From the NCBI GenBank assembly GCA_025201765.1, contig MU623619.1, positions 1 through 26,083 on the forward strand: a stretch of DNA of 26,083 nucleotides. The letters are read 5' to 3'. Within the stretch, counting starts at the first letter, position 1. Each line of letters opens with the position of its first letter. Below, one piece after another: positions 1 to 10,493 of the stretch. The notes under the pieces were generated by a model. It had not been told where the DNA came from and made no database searches. It saw only the letters and a list, made by a program, of their open reading frames with translations. The DNA is from Daldinia sp. FL1419 (taxonomy: Eukaryota; Ascomycota; Sordariomycetes; Xylariales; Hypoxylaceae). The position numbers and the translations under genes are program-made.

Positions 1-2460
1 ATAATAAATATATATTTATTATAAAATATATTTTTAAAAAAAATTTAAATTTATTTTTAAAAATATTATATAATTTTTTAATATAATTATTATTAGTATT
101 TTAAATTTTCTTAAAATATTCTATAATGATAGATAAATATATTTTATTAAAAATATATTTTAAAAGAATTATAAAATAAATTAATATTTATTAATTATTA
201 ATAAATATAAGAATTTGGTTTTAAAAGATTCTTTTTTATATAAATAATGGTACTATTAGGAAGAAAAAATTATAATTTTTTATTAATTAATTCCCTCCAC
301 TTATTCTAACATTTAAGAATAATATTATAATTATATATAAATTATTTAATGGTAATTTAAGAAATTTAAAATCATTTTTTAAGGTTGGAGGAAAAAATTG
401 GACTGGTATAAAATTTATATTATATCCAAAATTATAATTTAAATTATATCCTTATTATATGGGATAGGTAGGGTAAGTTAAAAGGGATAAAAATAATGGT
501 AGTTAAGTAAATATTAGGGATCTTTATTAAAAAAAGGATTTGGGAGGGATATTAAATATTAATTAATTCTTTTATTAAGATTATTCTAATTAATTAAAAA
601 ATTCTTAAATTCTTTAAAGGTTATAATGGAATTTTATAAAATAGGGATGGGATAATAATTAATATGATGAAATTATGGTTGAAGGGGAAGGGAATTATAA
701 AATAAATTTTATTTAAGTTATTAATAAAATATTAGAAATAGAAAAAAGGTTAGGTAATAATGGTTATGGGGTAGGAAATATATATTGTATAGGGTAAAAA
801 AAATTATAAAAGATAATATTTAATTATTTTATTTATGTAATTTAATAAATAAATATCTGTAGGTTATAAATTACTAATTATTATTATTATATAAGTATTA
901 TTATTTAAATAATTATTTTTATATTAAAATATATTAATTTTCTTTTAATATTAATTATTAATATTTTTTATATTAATATATTAAGTCATTTAAATTTTAT
1001 AACCTTTAATTTATTTAAATTTTATTATAATAATTTATTTATAAATATAAGGTTATTAAATGTTTTTATATAATTAATATTTAATTTTTTTATATAAATA
1101 TTTCTTTATATTAATATTATTTGTAAAATAATTTTAATTAGTTTTAATATATTAACAAAATTATTTATAATAAATCCTTTAAAATACTTTTTATATTTGA
1201 TTAATATTTCATCAAATATATATATATATAAAAAGTTTAAATCTATAGTTTCAAAATTTCCTATTACTTACAATGCCTAAGTTACCTTTTATTTAAGGAT
1301 TACATTTGTAAAAATAATACTCATCTATCTTATAACCCTATAATCAAACTAATCAATAAATATCATGCCTCGAAAAAATAGGTATTTTATTAATTTATAA
1401 AACATATCTATACTTTTTACCTAAACAATATTTATATTATTAAATAAAATATAGTTTTATATTTATATTAAATTTTTTAATTAAAATATTGTGGAAATAG
1501 GTATTAAGGATAAGTATAATAATAAGGATGGTAATTTAGGAAGGTATATATTTTAAAAATTAAATAATATTAAATAATAATTATTTATTATAAAGGTAAT
1601 TAAAAATATAATACTAATATTATTTATATTATTACAATAAAAACTTCCAAATTATTATAATAATAACTTTTTTAATCTTACTAATTTATATTATTAATTA
1701 TTTAATAATATTGATTAATATTGGTAAATATATATATAAAATAAAAGCAAAATAATAATAAAATAAATAATAATAAAGATAAAATTAATATATTATAATT
1801 ATTTAAAAAAGAAAGTTATTTAAGAAAGATAAATAAGAAACCTATCCTTATATAATAATAAATATATAAGTACTTTTTAAGGATCGTATGCCAGACTAAG
1901 GACATAAATCATACAACCATCAATATTATTATTCAAAAATTTAGTTCTTTGATATTGCATTTAAACTGAATTTAAATGTATAATTCATGTTAGAAAATAA
2001 ACACGAGTAGTTTGGTTAGAGATTAAGGTTTAGGACTTTTGAAATATGTTAGTAAATAATTTAAAAACAATTTAGGTAAATTGAAAAAATAGTAGATTAG
2101 CTTTATATTAAAGGTTTAGATATATTGTAAGGATTTAAATATATTAATAAATATATTAATAATTTAAAAGAAAAATTAATTGGTATATTATATAGTAATT
2201 AAAAAAATAATGATAGAAATAATAAGAAGGATAATAGGAATAATAATAAAAATAATAATAAAAATAATAATAAATCCTTTTTTGTGAAATATATTAATAA
2301 TTAAATATTGTAAAAATATGAAAAAAAATGTATTAAATTTGTAATAATTTAATTATATATATTAAGATAAATTCCAATATTTATTTTTTAATTATAATAA
2401 TTATTTTAATATTTATGATTTTTAATATGGGTAGTTTATATATAAATGATTATATTTGTA
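1..2460. repeat. AT-rich, RIP-like degenerate block without genes
   Basis: The block consists almost entirely of A and T, with stop codons dense in all frames and no coding region. G and C are not depleted evenly: 613-856 contains no C at all but 43 G, whereas 1201-1440 has about 33 C and 11 G. Such strand-biased loss is what C-to-T mutation of one strand at a time leaves, as in RIP of fungal repeats. A perfect 12-bp tandem unit (three copies) lies at 2239-2274 and a TA run near 1216-1231. The original element cannot be recognised. The right edge near 2460 is fairly abrupt. An AT-rich isochore or subtelomeric/centromeric edge would look similar. The composition is seen directly; RIP as the cause is inference. 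Confidence 0.75.
2239..2274. repeat. 12-bp tandem repeat, three perfect copies
   Basis: Three consecutive identical copies of the unit AATAATAATAAA lie inside the AT-rich block. It is probably a simple-sequence expansion with no sign of function. Confidence 0.85.
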
Positions 2461-4556
2461 CCTTAGATTAAGAAACGGTTTTTCGTATGTGTGGTATGTC
2501 AGGGGTCTGATTGGCTAAAAAATGTTGTAGCTCAAAAGATACAAAAAACTGTCCTCCTAATCTGAGCCTGCTAAGATAAAGTTAACATATGTTTTGGTTC
2601 ATTATGCATATTAGAAAGTTTCGAACCGTAGACTCGAATATCATTTTACTTGATTTCTAAGGATATGATTCAGGGGTAACTAATGTTATCTTACTACTAG
2701 GATAGCTAGCAAATTTTATCTAACTAACTTGATTGTTAGTACAGTTTAGTTAGTTAATTAGTTACAGATAAAGAGAAAGAAATGATAAGTGTGTTGATTC
2801 CTGGAGAATTCTAATAAGGGAGGCTCCCCAGAAAGGCTTTTAGACTTCCACACAGTGCCTCGCATCTTCTAATTTTTCGTACATGCACCGGTTACCTGAT
2901 TAATGTACAATCCTAGTCCGTGGATTGTTAACTTTAACTTGACAAATTTTGATCCCGTAGAAGATCGTGGATTCTAAGTCGTGAGATTTGGCGAAGAGGA
3001 GTATACAATACACACTAGTTAATGTACATTGTCCTTAGTTATTTAAATGCCTAGTTAGAAGTGGTGTAATTTGAGGAAGGTCTTAAAGCAACAAGCCAGA
3101 AAGGATCTAAAAAAACACCATTTTATTAGTTAGACCTTTTATAGCGCCATTCCAACCATCCTGGGATTCAACCTAACTAACCTAAACAAGGCCTTGTTCC
3201 TGACTATCACATCCGGTAAGCATAGGCTACTATCGGCCGATTCTCTTCAGAGTTGCTCCTCCATCGACGCCAAGCGCTCGGAAAAGCCCCATCGAAACCC
3301 ACTTGGTCACCAATGACGCACTGACGATCTTCCGCAACGAGAATCCTTATCATAAATCCCAGGTACAAGTCCCGGAGGGGGCCCGATAGAAAGCCCACAG
3401 TCTGCCGTCTGATTAACTTGGAATGTCCTCGCTTACGCCTCAAATGCCGCGCGCGGTCGTTCAGCTGGGGCTTGAGCCTCACAATATTACTGCGTGCTGT
3501 ACTGTACCACCGAGAAGCCAATCAGCCATAGCTAGATGCTTTGCATTAAGATGGAGACTTCTATACAAGTTAATATCTTTTTTCTTTATCGATGAGATAA
3601 AATATCGTGCGTTTCGCTTCCTGCTGCAACGGGATTCGAACTGAAGGGTAGGCGGGTAATTAAGAAGCTAGAACTTGTTTAAGCTGCAAATGTCCCGAGA
3701 ACCACGACTGTCTCAAAGGCTTAAGGCTGCTCACGATGCTTGCCCAACCACATCTCATTAGCATGATTTGGTTCGGAGGGATATAGGGAGGTGTTTATCG
3801 ACATCTTGCACCGAATTAAATATATCCCAATACACTGATGCCAACCCTTGAAATTACAATTCAAGAAACCAACAGACCATGGCATGGCCGACCTAATATA
3901 TAACGCCGCAGTGATCGTTAAAATCTTGGATGCCTAAGGCAGATATATTAATCTTTATCTCTATTCGTGGTGACGTGCTGATGCTATGTTACCGGAGCCG
4001 AAACGCCTAAAGATCTGGGGCTCGTTGAAGTTTAAGCGCTTCGGCGCCGTTCCACTTGCTCAGACGATGTCTAGTGGAACGGCAGATCCAGCAATCGCGC
4101 TTCTAAAGGTTCCGCCTACGGCTACAATCTATTTCTCTGGGCTTCATTAGGGGCACGTAGAAGGAGAGAATAGAACGCTCCTAGCCTTCTGCTGTCTATC
4201 TCATGCGGATATAGGGGTTAAAGAAGAGATGTCGACCGACGCCGGCAACTTGACACTTGACACCATTGTATCCAAATATTTTGTTATTTGAGTCCCGACC
4301 TTGGCGGATTTTATCGAATCGATTCCGCTAATCTCCGTCCAGGTGGTTATCGTGGCTTTAAATAACTAACCCTATCGTTCTTTCGGGCAAGAATGAGTAG
4401 ATTCTAGGAGGTTGGGTAAAGGAACGAAGGAACGAAGGATAAATAGGTACCTGGCCTAGCCTAGGTTTCTGTCCTCCCAACACTTTCTACGTCAGACTTA
4501 TCTCACGCTCGTCGTCCATAACCCCAGAATACATAATACGGAGCCGATTATACGAA
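2461..4556. other. Transition spacer, no supported gene
   Basis: Base composition returns towards that of the gene-bearing part, most clearly from about 3200. The longest open frames (3207-3521 on the minus strand, 3423-3644 on the plus strand) overlap each other, resemble no family I know and have no splice-linked extension. The last 150 bases before 4557 form the upstream region of the PEBP gene and include a short direct repeat (GGAACGAAGGAACGAAGG, about 4421-4438) and one GGTACC site near 4447. A degraded mobile element could lie here, but I cannot identify one. Confidence 0.5.
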
Positions 4557-5186
4557 ATGCCCGTCAATAATAGCGTCAAGACGGCGATGTCGCTTATCGA
4601 GAAGGACAAGTCCAAAGTCCTAGGGTTAAGCGTCGGTAAACATACCAACGTCGAACCTGGGTTATATATTCCAAAGGCCGGTAAGTACCTAATAATAACT
4701 ATAATAATAAGATCCTCCCAGGTAATGAGGATGCAGGATCTGTGGGCTAATTAGGTAAATCTGCTAGACGCTCAGTCCGAACCAGAGATCCGCTTCGCGT
4801 CGGCGTCGCCCGAGAAGGCTTACATATTAATAAACCTTGACCTCGACGCCCCGTTCCCGTCCTTCAGCGTGTTAGGTCCGGTGGCCCACTGGATCCAGTC
4901 GGATCTGAAACCCACGCCGGCCGCCGACGGTAACGGATACGTGCTCAAGTCTACGGCGCCTTTTATAATGAATTACGTTGGTCCCGCACCGAAGCTGTTT
5001 AGCGGACCTCACCGATATGTATTCTTCTTATACGAACAACCCGAGGACTTCGATGTTAAGAAACACGCACCGGCCGGCGGTAAGCCCGTGGGTATTCCAC
5101 CCCGCGCGCTCTTCGACTTGGACGCGTGGGAGAAGAAATTAAAGCTTGGGCCGGTAGTCGCAGTGAATTACTTCAATAGCAATTAG
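4557..5186 (+). CDS. PEBP-family (phosphatidylethanolamine-binding-like) protein
   Basis: The exons are 4557-4680 and 4768-5186, joined in phase 1 across an 87-bp GTAAGT...TAG intron with a CTAAT branch site. The product is 180 aa. The second exon carries the two conserved PEBP blocks. The first is LDLDAPFPS followed by GPVAHWIQSDL (canonical DPDAP...HW), and the second is NYVGPAPKLFSGPHRYVFFL (canonical Y.GP.P...HRY). The tail runs DLDAWEKK...GPVVAVNYF, as in fungal members of the Tfs1/carboxypeptidase Y inhibitor type. No signal peptide or membrane segment is seen, so it is probably cytosolic. Family members bind phospholipid head groups or inhibit proteases and kinases; which applies here cannot be told. 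The usual DPD is DLD in this protein. The acceptor at 4767 is the one that keeps the frame. Confidence 0.88.
4681..4767 (+). other. Intron of the PEBP gene
   Basis: Donor GTAAGT, branch-like GGCTAATT about 20 bases before the acceptor TGCTAG. Removing it links the two PEBP exons in frame. Reading through instead meets TAG at 4752-4754. Confidence 0.8.
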
Positions 5187-5203
5187 GTAGTAACCGTAAT
5201 TAT

Positions 5204-5224
5204 CTAGGTACCTAAGGTACCTAG
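5204..5224. repeat. 21-bp palindrome with GGTACCTAAGGTACC core
   Basis: Two perfect 10-bp arms, CTAGGTACCT and AGGTACCTAG, flank one central A. The 15-bp core recurs exactly at 22053-22067. It starts 18 bases after the PEBP stop codon. Confidence 0.85.
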
Positions 5225-5240
5225 GTAACCATCTGCGATG

Positions 5241-5296
5241 TTTTCTTTTTTCTCCTTTTTTTTTTTTCCTTTTTTTTTCTTTTTCTTTTTCTCTCT
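5241..5296. repeat. T/C-rich low-complexity tract
   Basis: Almost pure T with scattered C on the plus strand, just downstream of the PEBP gene. An open frame passing through it (from 5238) is mostly Phe and Ser and is not credible as protein. Confidence 0.8.
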
Positions 5297-5414
5297 GCTC
5301 GTGCCTCATTTTAGGCTGGGGATTGGGGCGGTGACGAAGGGACTGGTGACGGACAGGGGCTGGATTGCGATATTATCAGGTCAATTGTCAGGTACCTACT
5401 CTACTGTGCCTACT

Positions 5415-5438
5415 GTACCTACCTGCATAGGTAGGTAC
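5415..5438. repeat. Perfect 10-bp inverted repeat with 4-nt loop
   Basis: The arms GTACCTACCT and AGGTAGGTAC are exact reverse complements separated by GCAT. It could form a cruciform or hairpin. It shares the GTACCTA motif with the other palindromes in the window. Confidence 0.85.
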
Positions 5439-5592
5439 CTATCTCCCTATACCCCATCCCCCATTTACCAAAATATACCATATACCCACAATAAACATGC
5501 TCCCAATGCTGAATTGTCGGGATTCTTACTGGTTAAATCGTGTTGCCCGAGCAGCTCTGGGTTCAATTTGCTAATCAAAACTCCCTCCGATT

Positions 5593-5632
5593 GCATTTCT
5601 CTGCATCTCTCTGCGTTTCTCTGCATTTTTCG
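5593..5632. repeat. 10-bp minisatellite-like array, about 3.5 copies
   Basis: Successive 10-base units GCATTTCTCT, GCATCTCTCT, GCGTTTCTCT and a decayed GCATTTTTCG. No coding frame is affected. Confidence 0.8.
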
Positions 5633-5855
5633 CATTCGTGTCAGGCCGTGAAATAGATTTATGTGGTTGTTTTCGCCACATACGGTTAATATCTTCTCTT
5701 GTTTACTCCAACTTTTCTGTTAAACCCCCCTACCTGATTTTACCTGATCTACTAACCTTTTACTCAACTTACCATTTGCTACTGTGGGCCACGTTGAGGG
5801 TGTCTTTATTTCGAACTCCAGTATTTAGTTGTTCTAAACCTCAAGATTGGGTCTG

Positions 5856-5897
5856 TTACTTTGGGTCTTTTACTTTGGGCCTTTTACTTTGGGCCTC
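5856..5897. repeat. 14-bp tandem repeat, three copies
   Basis: The units TTACTTTGGGTCTT, TTACTTTGGGCCTT and TTACTTTGGGCCTC lie head to tail and differ by one or two bases. Confidence 0.85.
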
Positions 5898-6130
5898 TGG
5901 GGGGCTTTCGTCTAATACCCAATCTAAGGGGGTGCCGTCATCCCGCATACATCCATACCCGTCAGAATGACCGACCTACAATAAACCAATAGCGCCCCCA
6001 GGATCTGTACCAGGCTTCATCATTAGTTCACCTGGACCACCACGTCACTGCTGACAGGCTGTCGTGTATCATATTAAATCGCATTCTTGGGTTCTGTGTT
6101 GTCGTAGGTATCGGCACCGCAAATATTGAA

Positions 6131-6160
6131 CGGGGCAGACCGGGGCGAACTGGGGCAAAT
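6131..6160. repeat. 10-bp GGGGC-containing tandem repeat, three copies
   Basis: The units CGGGGCAGAC, CGGGGCGAAC and TGGGGCAAAT are adjacent. It is a short minisatellite with no visible function. Confidence 0.75.
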
Positions 6161-6861
6161 AGACGACCCCTATGTTTTCTATGTGAGATACGATCATTCC
6201 CCGACATGCGCACCCAAAAAGGTCACTCTTCGGGTAGACTCTGGTCGCTGGATACTTGTGAGTTTGGTAAAAGAGCACGTGTTCATATGAGCCTCGACGC
6301 GTCTTCATTCGCAGGGTTCTTTTTAGACTGAGGAGCGGAAAGCTGCGGAGCGGTATGCATGAAATTGGAGAGCGTACAATTGGGTTTGAAGCCTAATTCT
6401 CAGCATCTCACCAGCTGCGTTTATTTTGTGCTCATTTTCTCTATGCAGTGTCCGGCGGTCAAAGCTGTGTACCCCAGACCGCCTTACACGCGCTATTGGA
6501 TCTTCCGTGCTTTCGAATCCGGGCGTCATTGGCTCAGGATGGGTTTAACGAGGCAGGTAATAATATGTCGCTGCTTCGATTTCTCTATAGACACCCCTAA
6601 TATATCGACCTAGCCTGGTTGTTTACCTGGTTGATGCAACACTGTTGGACCTGCAGCGGCGACAAGAGAAAATTTTTGTGAAATGGATGCTGCCCCAGCC
6701 ATTCGTCGGTGTGCCGACGGTGCTATTGGCGCCAGGAAAAAAATCAGTGCGCAGCTCATAAATCTGGAGCCGTTAAGAGCGTGTCTCCCTCTTGTTGGGG
6801 ATGTGATGAAATTGGAAACCTCGCTCCCAACTTGAATCCAAATAAAACACCATAAGCTTAC

Positions 6862-6875
6862 CTATGTATATATTC
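6862..6875 (+). promoter_or_regulatory. TATA-like element upstream of the AAA+ gene
   Basis: The stretch ATGTATATATTCTA lies about 80-90 bases before the preferred start codon at 6955. An upstream in-frame ATG at 6877 directly abuts it and would probably lie before the transcription start, which favours 6955. Inference from spacing only. Confidence 0.35.
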
Positions 6876-6954
6876 TATGGATTCTTTCACATTCAAAGTT
6901 GAGTCCTATATCCTTAATCTAATCCATAGAAAGCCAAGCCAGTCGTTTTTGAAC

Positions 6955-9668
6955 ATGGGGAAGAAGAAGAGAAGGTCGGCGCAAAAAGCGCCAGAGGCAG
7001 GGAAAGAAGCGCAACCGAATCGGATGCCGGATGGAGCTCCCAAGTCAGTGCCAGTGTCGAAGCCTGCTCCAGAGCCAGTACAGGAGTTGCACTCGGAGCC
7101 AAAACCGAAGCCAGAACCATCACCAGCGCCCGAGCCGGTTCTAGAACGGGTACCCGAGCCGCCCTCGATACAAGTGATCCCTGAGCCTGAGCCAGAACCC
7201 GAACCGGAAAAGGAATCGGAACCGGAATGGGCTAGGGATACTGATGAAAAGGAACCGGAACCAGAGTGGGCACGGGATCCTGAACCAGCGGTAGAGCCGG
7301 TCCATGAAATATACCCGGAACCGCAGCCGGAGCCAGTACTAGAGGCAATACCAGAACCGGAGCCGGAGCCGGAGTCAGAACCACAAGAGCCGGAACCAGA
7401 GCTACTGCCTGATCTAGCACGGGATCTAACGCCCGAACCCGAGCCGGGATCAGTTGAGCAAGATTATGAACACCCGGTCTCGTTCCACGATACGGAACCA
7501 GCCCCTGCCTCGACTCTTGACGCATTGGGAGAGTATATCAGGGTAAGTTTTCCCAACACGCATGCCCAAGCCCATCCAACTAATCCTTGCGCTCTAGAGC
7601 CGCGACCGAAGCGTAGCTGAAGCGAATGCCAAAGCTTGGGTAGGTTTTATTTTACGAGAATGTGTCAATGCGTCAAGATAACTTACGCCATACAGGCTTA
7701 TGAAGCGAATGGAAAAGAAAGCCCAGTTCATTTCTCCGACACGGGCTTCACACACGTATCGGATGACGATGCCGAACGAAATGCATCCGTGGGGCTGACT
7801 GTTGAGATTAACGCTAGCTCTGCGTTCTCGGCCGACGAGACCTATGAGCACCCCAACATCGAAGAGCCGGAGCCTGTCCCTGAAATTTCATACTACGACC
7901 AGCTTCCTCGCATTCCCCCTCCTAGACAGCCCCTAGGAACTGAGCCGCGTAGTGCGGGCTGGTTCGATCTCGAGAAGGTCATCGGGACTATCCAGAACGG
8001 ATATTCGGCGGAAGAGTTGCGCGACTATTTGGACTACTACCATAAGCTAGACGGGGACCTGCTGAGGGAGGGCCTTAACGAAGAGATTATGGGGCTTCCG
8101 GCCATATTCTTTGTCGTCGAGACCAACGACGCGGAGCTTGTCCGGTACTGGATCAAGTATGGCGGCGACCCGAATGCCACCTATGGACCTCTTCGCTTCC
8201 CCGTGTTGGCCTTCGCAATTCTCCGATGCGCTCGCTCTCGTCAACAAGCGGCCAAGACCGTAGAGACGCTGCTCAGATTCGGTGCATCGCCCCTCGTCGT
8301 CCCGACGGCATACTACGACCCATTTGACCGCGACCTTCCGGAATCTGGCCCCAGCGACCACGAGCTAGAGGACGTCAAAGACAGCGAGAGAGTGTGGTGC
8401 TCACAAGAAATTCGGCCACAACTAGCCGCCGCATTAAGTCTCACGCAGCGATATCTACTTTGGCGAGCGTCAAGATTGGAGCCGCCATCCGGCCGGGAGC
8501 GGACCTTGGCTTTGCGAAGAAATGTGGAAGAGATCCTCGGCTTGGAGCAGACTATCATTGGCCAGCGCCTAGCAGCATGGACTTTGAAGAAGAGTTTCCT
8601 AATGTGAGTACCGGGAACGCAACCATCCTCGACGAAAAAGACTAATATCCGATAGAAATCTCGCCGTACCGGGTAGAAAGCCGCTAGTACTCTTTTTCGC
8701 CGGTCTCAAAGGTCACGGGAAGAGCGACCTAGTAAATGAACTAGGGCGCATTTTATCCTTGGATATTGAGAAGGTTGACTATGCCCTTATCAGAGGCGAG
8801 AATGAGCTATTCGGTCCCCAAGAATCGGAAGAGGGACACGAATCGGGCTCGTCATTAAATAATTTCCTCGCTAGGAAGTCGGGACAAAGAAGTATCGTCT
8901 ACATTGAAGAATTCGAGAAGACGAGCGAAGATATCCGCAAGACGCTTTTGAGTCCTTTTGACTCGGGTATGTCAAACAATCGCCTGAGTTGATTTTGGGA
9001 TTGAACTAACGCGAATAGGCCACTACACGGACCGTCGAAATGGCCAGAAGATAGACTGTGCCGATACTATCTGGATTTTATCGACGGACAAGTTCGACAA
9101 CACGATTTGCAGCTTCTGCGAGGCCAACAGCAACCTCCTCCGCGATTCTGACTTGAGATTGGAGCACTTTGCGCTCAAGAAGCAGCTCTCGCGGCAACTT
9201 CGTCAAGATTGCATCGCTAATTTCGGGGCCCGCTTAACCAGTCGGGTTACCGAGATCGTCCCCTTCCTTACATTCAACGCGGACGAGCAATTAGTGTTAG
9301 CTGATAAGTTTATCATGGAGCTGGAAGAGAGAATTGCCGGACCCGTGGTGAACTCGGAGGATCCGGACGAGGAGAGTCTCATCGGTAACGTCCAGCTGAA
9401 GATCACCAACAATGCTACCGTATGCTCTGCTATTGCAAAGGAGTACTACCTCCCTGAGCTCGGAGCTAAAAGCATCGCTCGCGGAGTCGATTCGATCATT
9501 GCGACTCCGTTGATAGGCCTATACTTGGAGGACGGTGACGACTTTAGCGAGGACCAACCGGAAACCAAGTACAAGATCGGAACGAACGAGGAGAACGAGG
9601 TGGAAGTGTTGCCTCTATCGGATACGATAGGTACCAATGGCTATTTGGGATTCAAGTATTCTTGGTAG
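6955..9668 (+). CDS. Pro/Glu-rich, ankyrin-like, Clp-type AAA+ ATPase
   Basis: The exons are 6955-7542, 7598-7639, 7696-8603, 8656-8966 and 9019-9668 (832 aa); all four introns are 52-56 bp. Residues 1-20 are basic (MGKKKRRS). About 24-180 is a disordered region of Pro-Glu repeats. About 347-413 looks like two ankyrin-type repeats (ELVRYWIKYGGDPNA; TVETLLRFGASPLVV). About 520-832 aligns by eye with the Clp/Hsp100 second AAA+ module: Walker A GLKGHGKS (529-536), Walker B IVYIEEFEK (593-601), a FDSGHYTDRRNG loop, sensor 1 ILSTD (636-640), arginine finger R692 in TSRVTEIVPF and sensor 2 GAK (765-767). Walker B has EE for DE, sensor 1 has D for N and sensor 2 has K for R. The ankyrin-plus-single-AAA+ order recalls animal CLPB/Skd3. 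No mitochondrial presequence is evident. The substrate is unknown. An in-frame ATG at 6877 would add 26 aa. Confidence 0.85.
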
Positions 9669-10493
9669 CTGCCTAGGATTGTAGGTATCTAACATGAATT
9701 ACATGCGGCATGAGGCGGCTAAGAGATACCTACCCGGTTAGGCAGGACACCCAGGTATACGTCGGTTGGGTTAAGAGGCATTTAAGCGCATATTCGGGTT
9801 CGTCATTGGTGTATGATAAAGGGTTCGGGCTCCAACTGTTTACTGACGACTACCAATTATAATGTTTCTTATGTTGTTGCTTTTCCTTCCTTTTCCGTTT
9901 CGGCCTCTTGGAACTTGGGACTTGGGAAGTGTACTTTCGCACACAAAAATTAGGTACACGTACGTCGTTTTCACCTTATACTAGGTCCGTAGGTAATGTT
10001 ACTATTTCGCATCCGTTGATGTGCGATGTTGAATCTATCGGGGCTATTTGTCGGCACATGCTTTTAGAAGAAACAGCGGGCGCAATAGGCGAGGTCGTTA
10101 TGGGCCCACTTTGACCGGGTACTATGTACTATTTTAGCTTCCTTCACATGTCAAACGGTAAGCTTTTCATTCCCGCAACTACTCGTGTTATATGACGTAA
10201 TTGACAAGGGCTACTTCGAATACTTCGACATAAATCCATGATCCTGACAAAGCTCATCGTCATGGAAGCGTCAATTGTAAGTGTAGTCTACCCCCCCCTG
10301 GCCGGCCTAGTTATTCAAATTGGATCAATTGCTTCCCTACTCAAGTAGAGTTTTCTTTCTTATTTCTCCTCAAGCGAGTTTAAACTCTGATTGCATTTGA
10401 CTTCAATCGCGTTGATTGTGAGCTGTGTTCTATATACGGGCACATTCAATGATTAGCTTTTTTCTTCGTTCGAACTTCTAAAATAGTTCCATC
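9669..10493. other. Intergenic spacer between AAA+ and monooxygenase genes
   Basis: No gene is supported; the frame at 9908-10114 resembles nothing and has no neighbour exon. GTAGGTA/GGTATAC-type motifs occur near 9680-9760. A CRE-like TGACGTAA lies at about 10193-10200 and a TATA-like CTATATACG near 10430, which may belong to the monooxygenase promoter (weak). Confidence 0.5.

Larger units (their letters stand above)
5187..6954. other. Repeat-rich intergenic spacer
   Basis: No convincing gene occurs between the PEBP and AAA+ genes. The open frames present (for example 5238-5651, 5638-5970, 6359-6613 and two minus-strand frames in 6028-6529) are low-complexity or mutually overlapping and match no family. 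The spacer holds a T/C-rich tract, GGTACC palindromes, a perfect hairpin and three different minisatellite-like arrays, each listed separately. Its last part is the presumed AAA+ gene promoter, with a TATA-like stretch at about 6862-6875. Confidence 0.55.

Noticed and set aside
3207..3644. Two overlapping open frames on opposite strands (104 and 73 aa)
   Set aside because: They overlap each other, have no recognisable domain or splice-linked extension, and lie in a spacer beside RIP-like DNA. A CPRLRLKCRA-like string in another plus frame recalled a zinc-cluster motif but lacks the required cysteine spacing.
3600..3660. Possible tRNA T-arm (GGGATTCGAAC)
   Set aside because: The flanking bases do not form the five-base-pair T stem and no acceptor or anticodon arm can be folded around it.
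5238..5970. Open frames through the T/C tract and downstream spacer
   Set aside because: Translation is low-complexity (Phe/Ser runs) or lacks family features, and the region is full of short tandem repeats.
6028..6830. Several short frames and an ATG-less frame around 6620-6830
   Set aside because: Frames on both strands overlap, none resembles a family, and no splice signals link them to the AAA+ gene.
6877..6954. Upstream in-frame start for the AAA+ protein (26 extra residues)
   Set aside because: It directly abuts the TATA-like stretch, so it is likely upstream of transcription start; MGKKKRRS at 6955 is a more plausible N-terminus. Not excluded.
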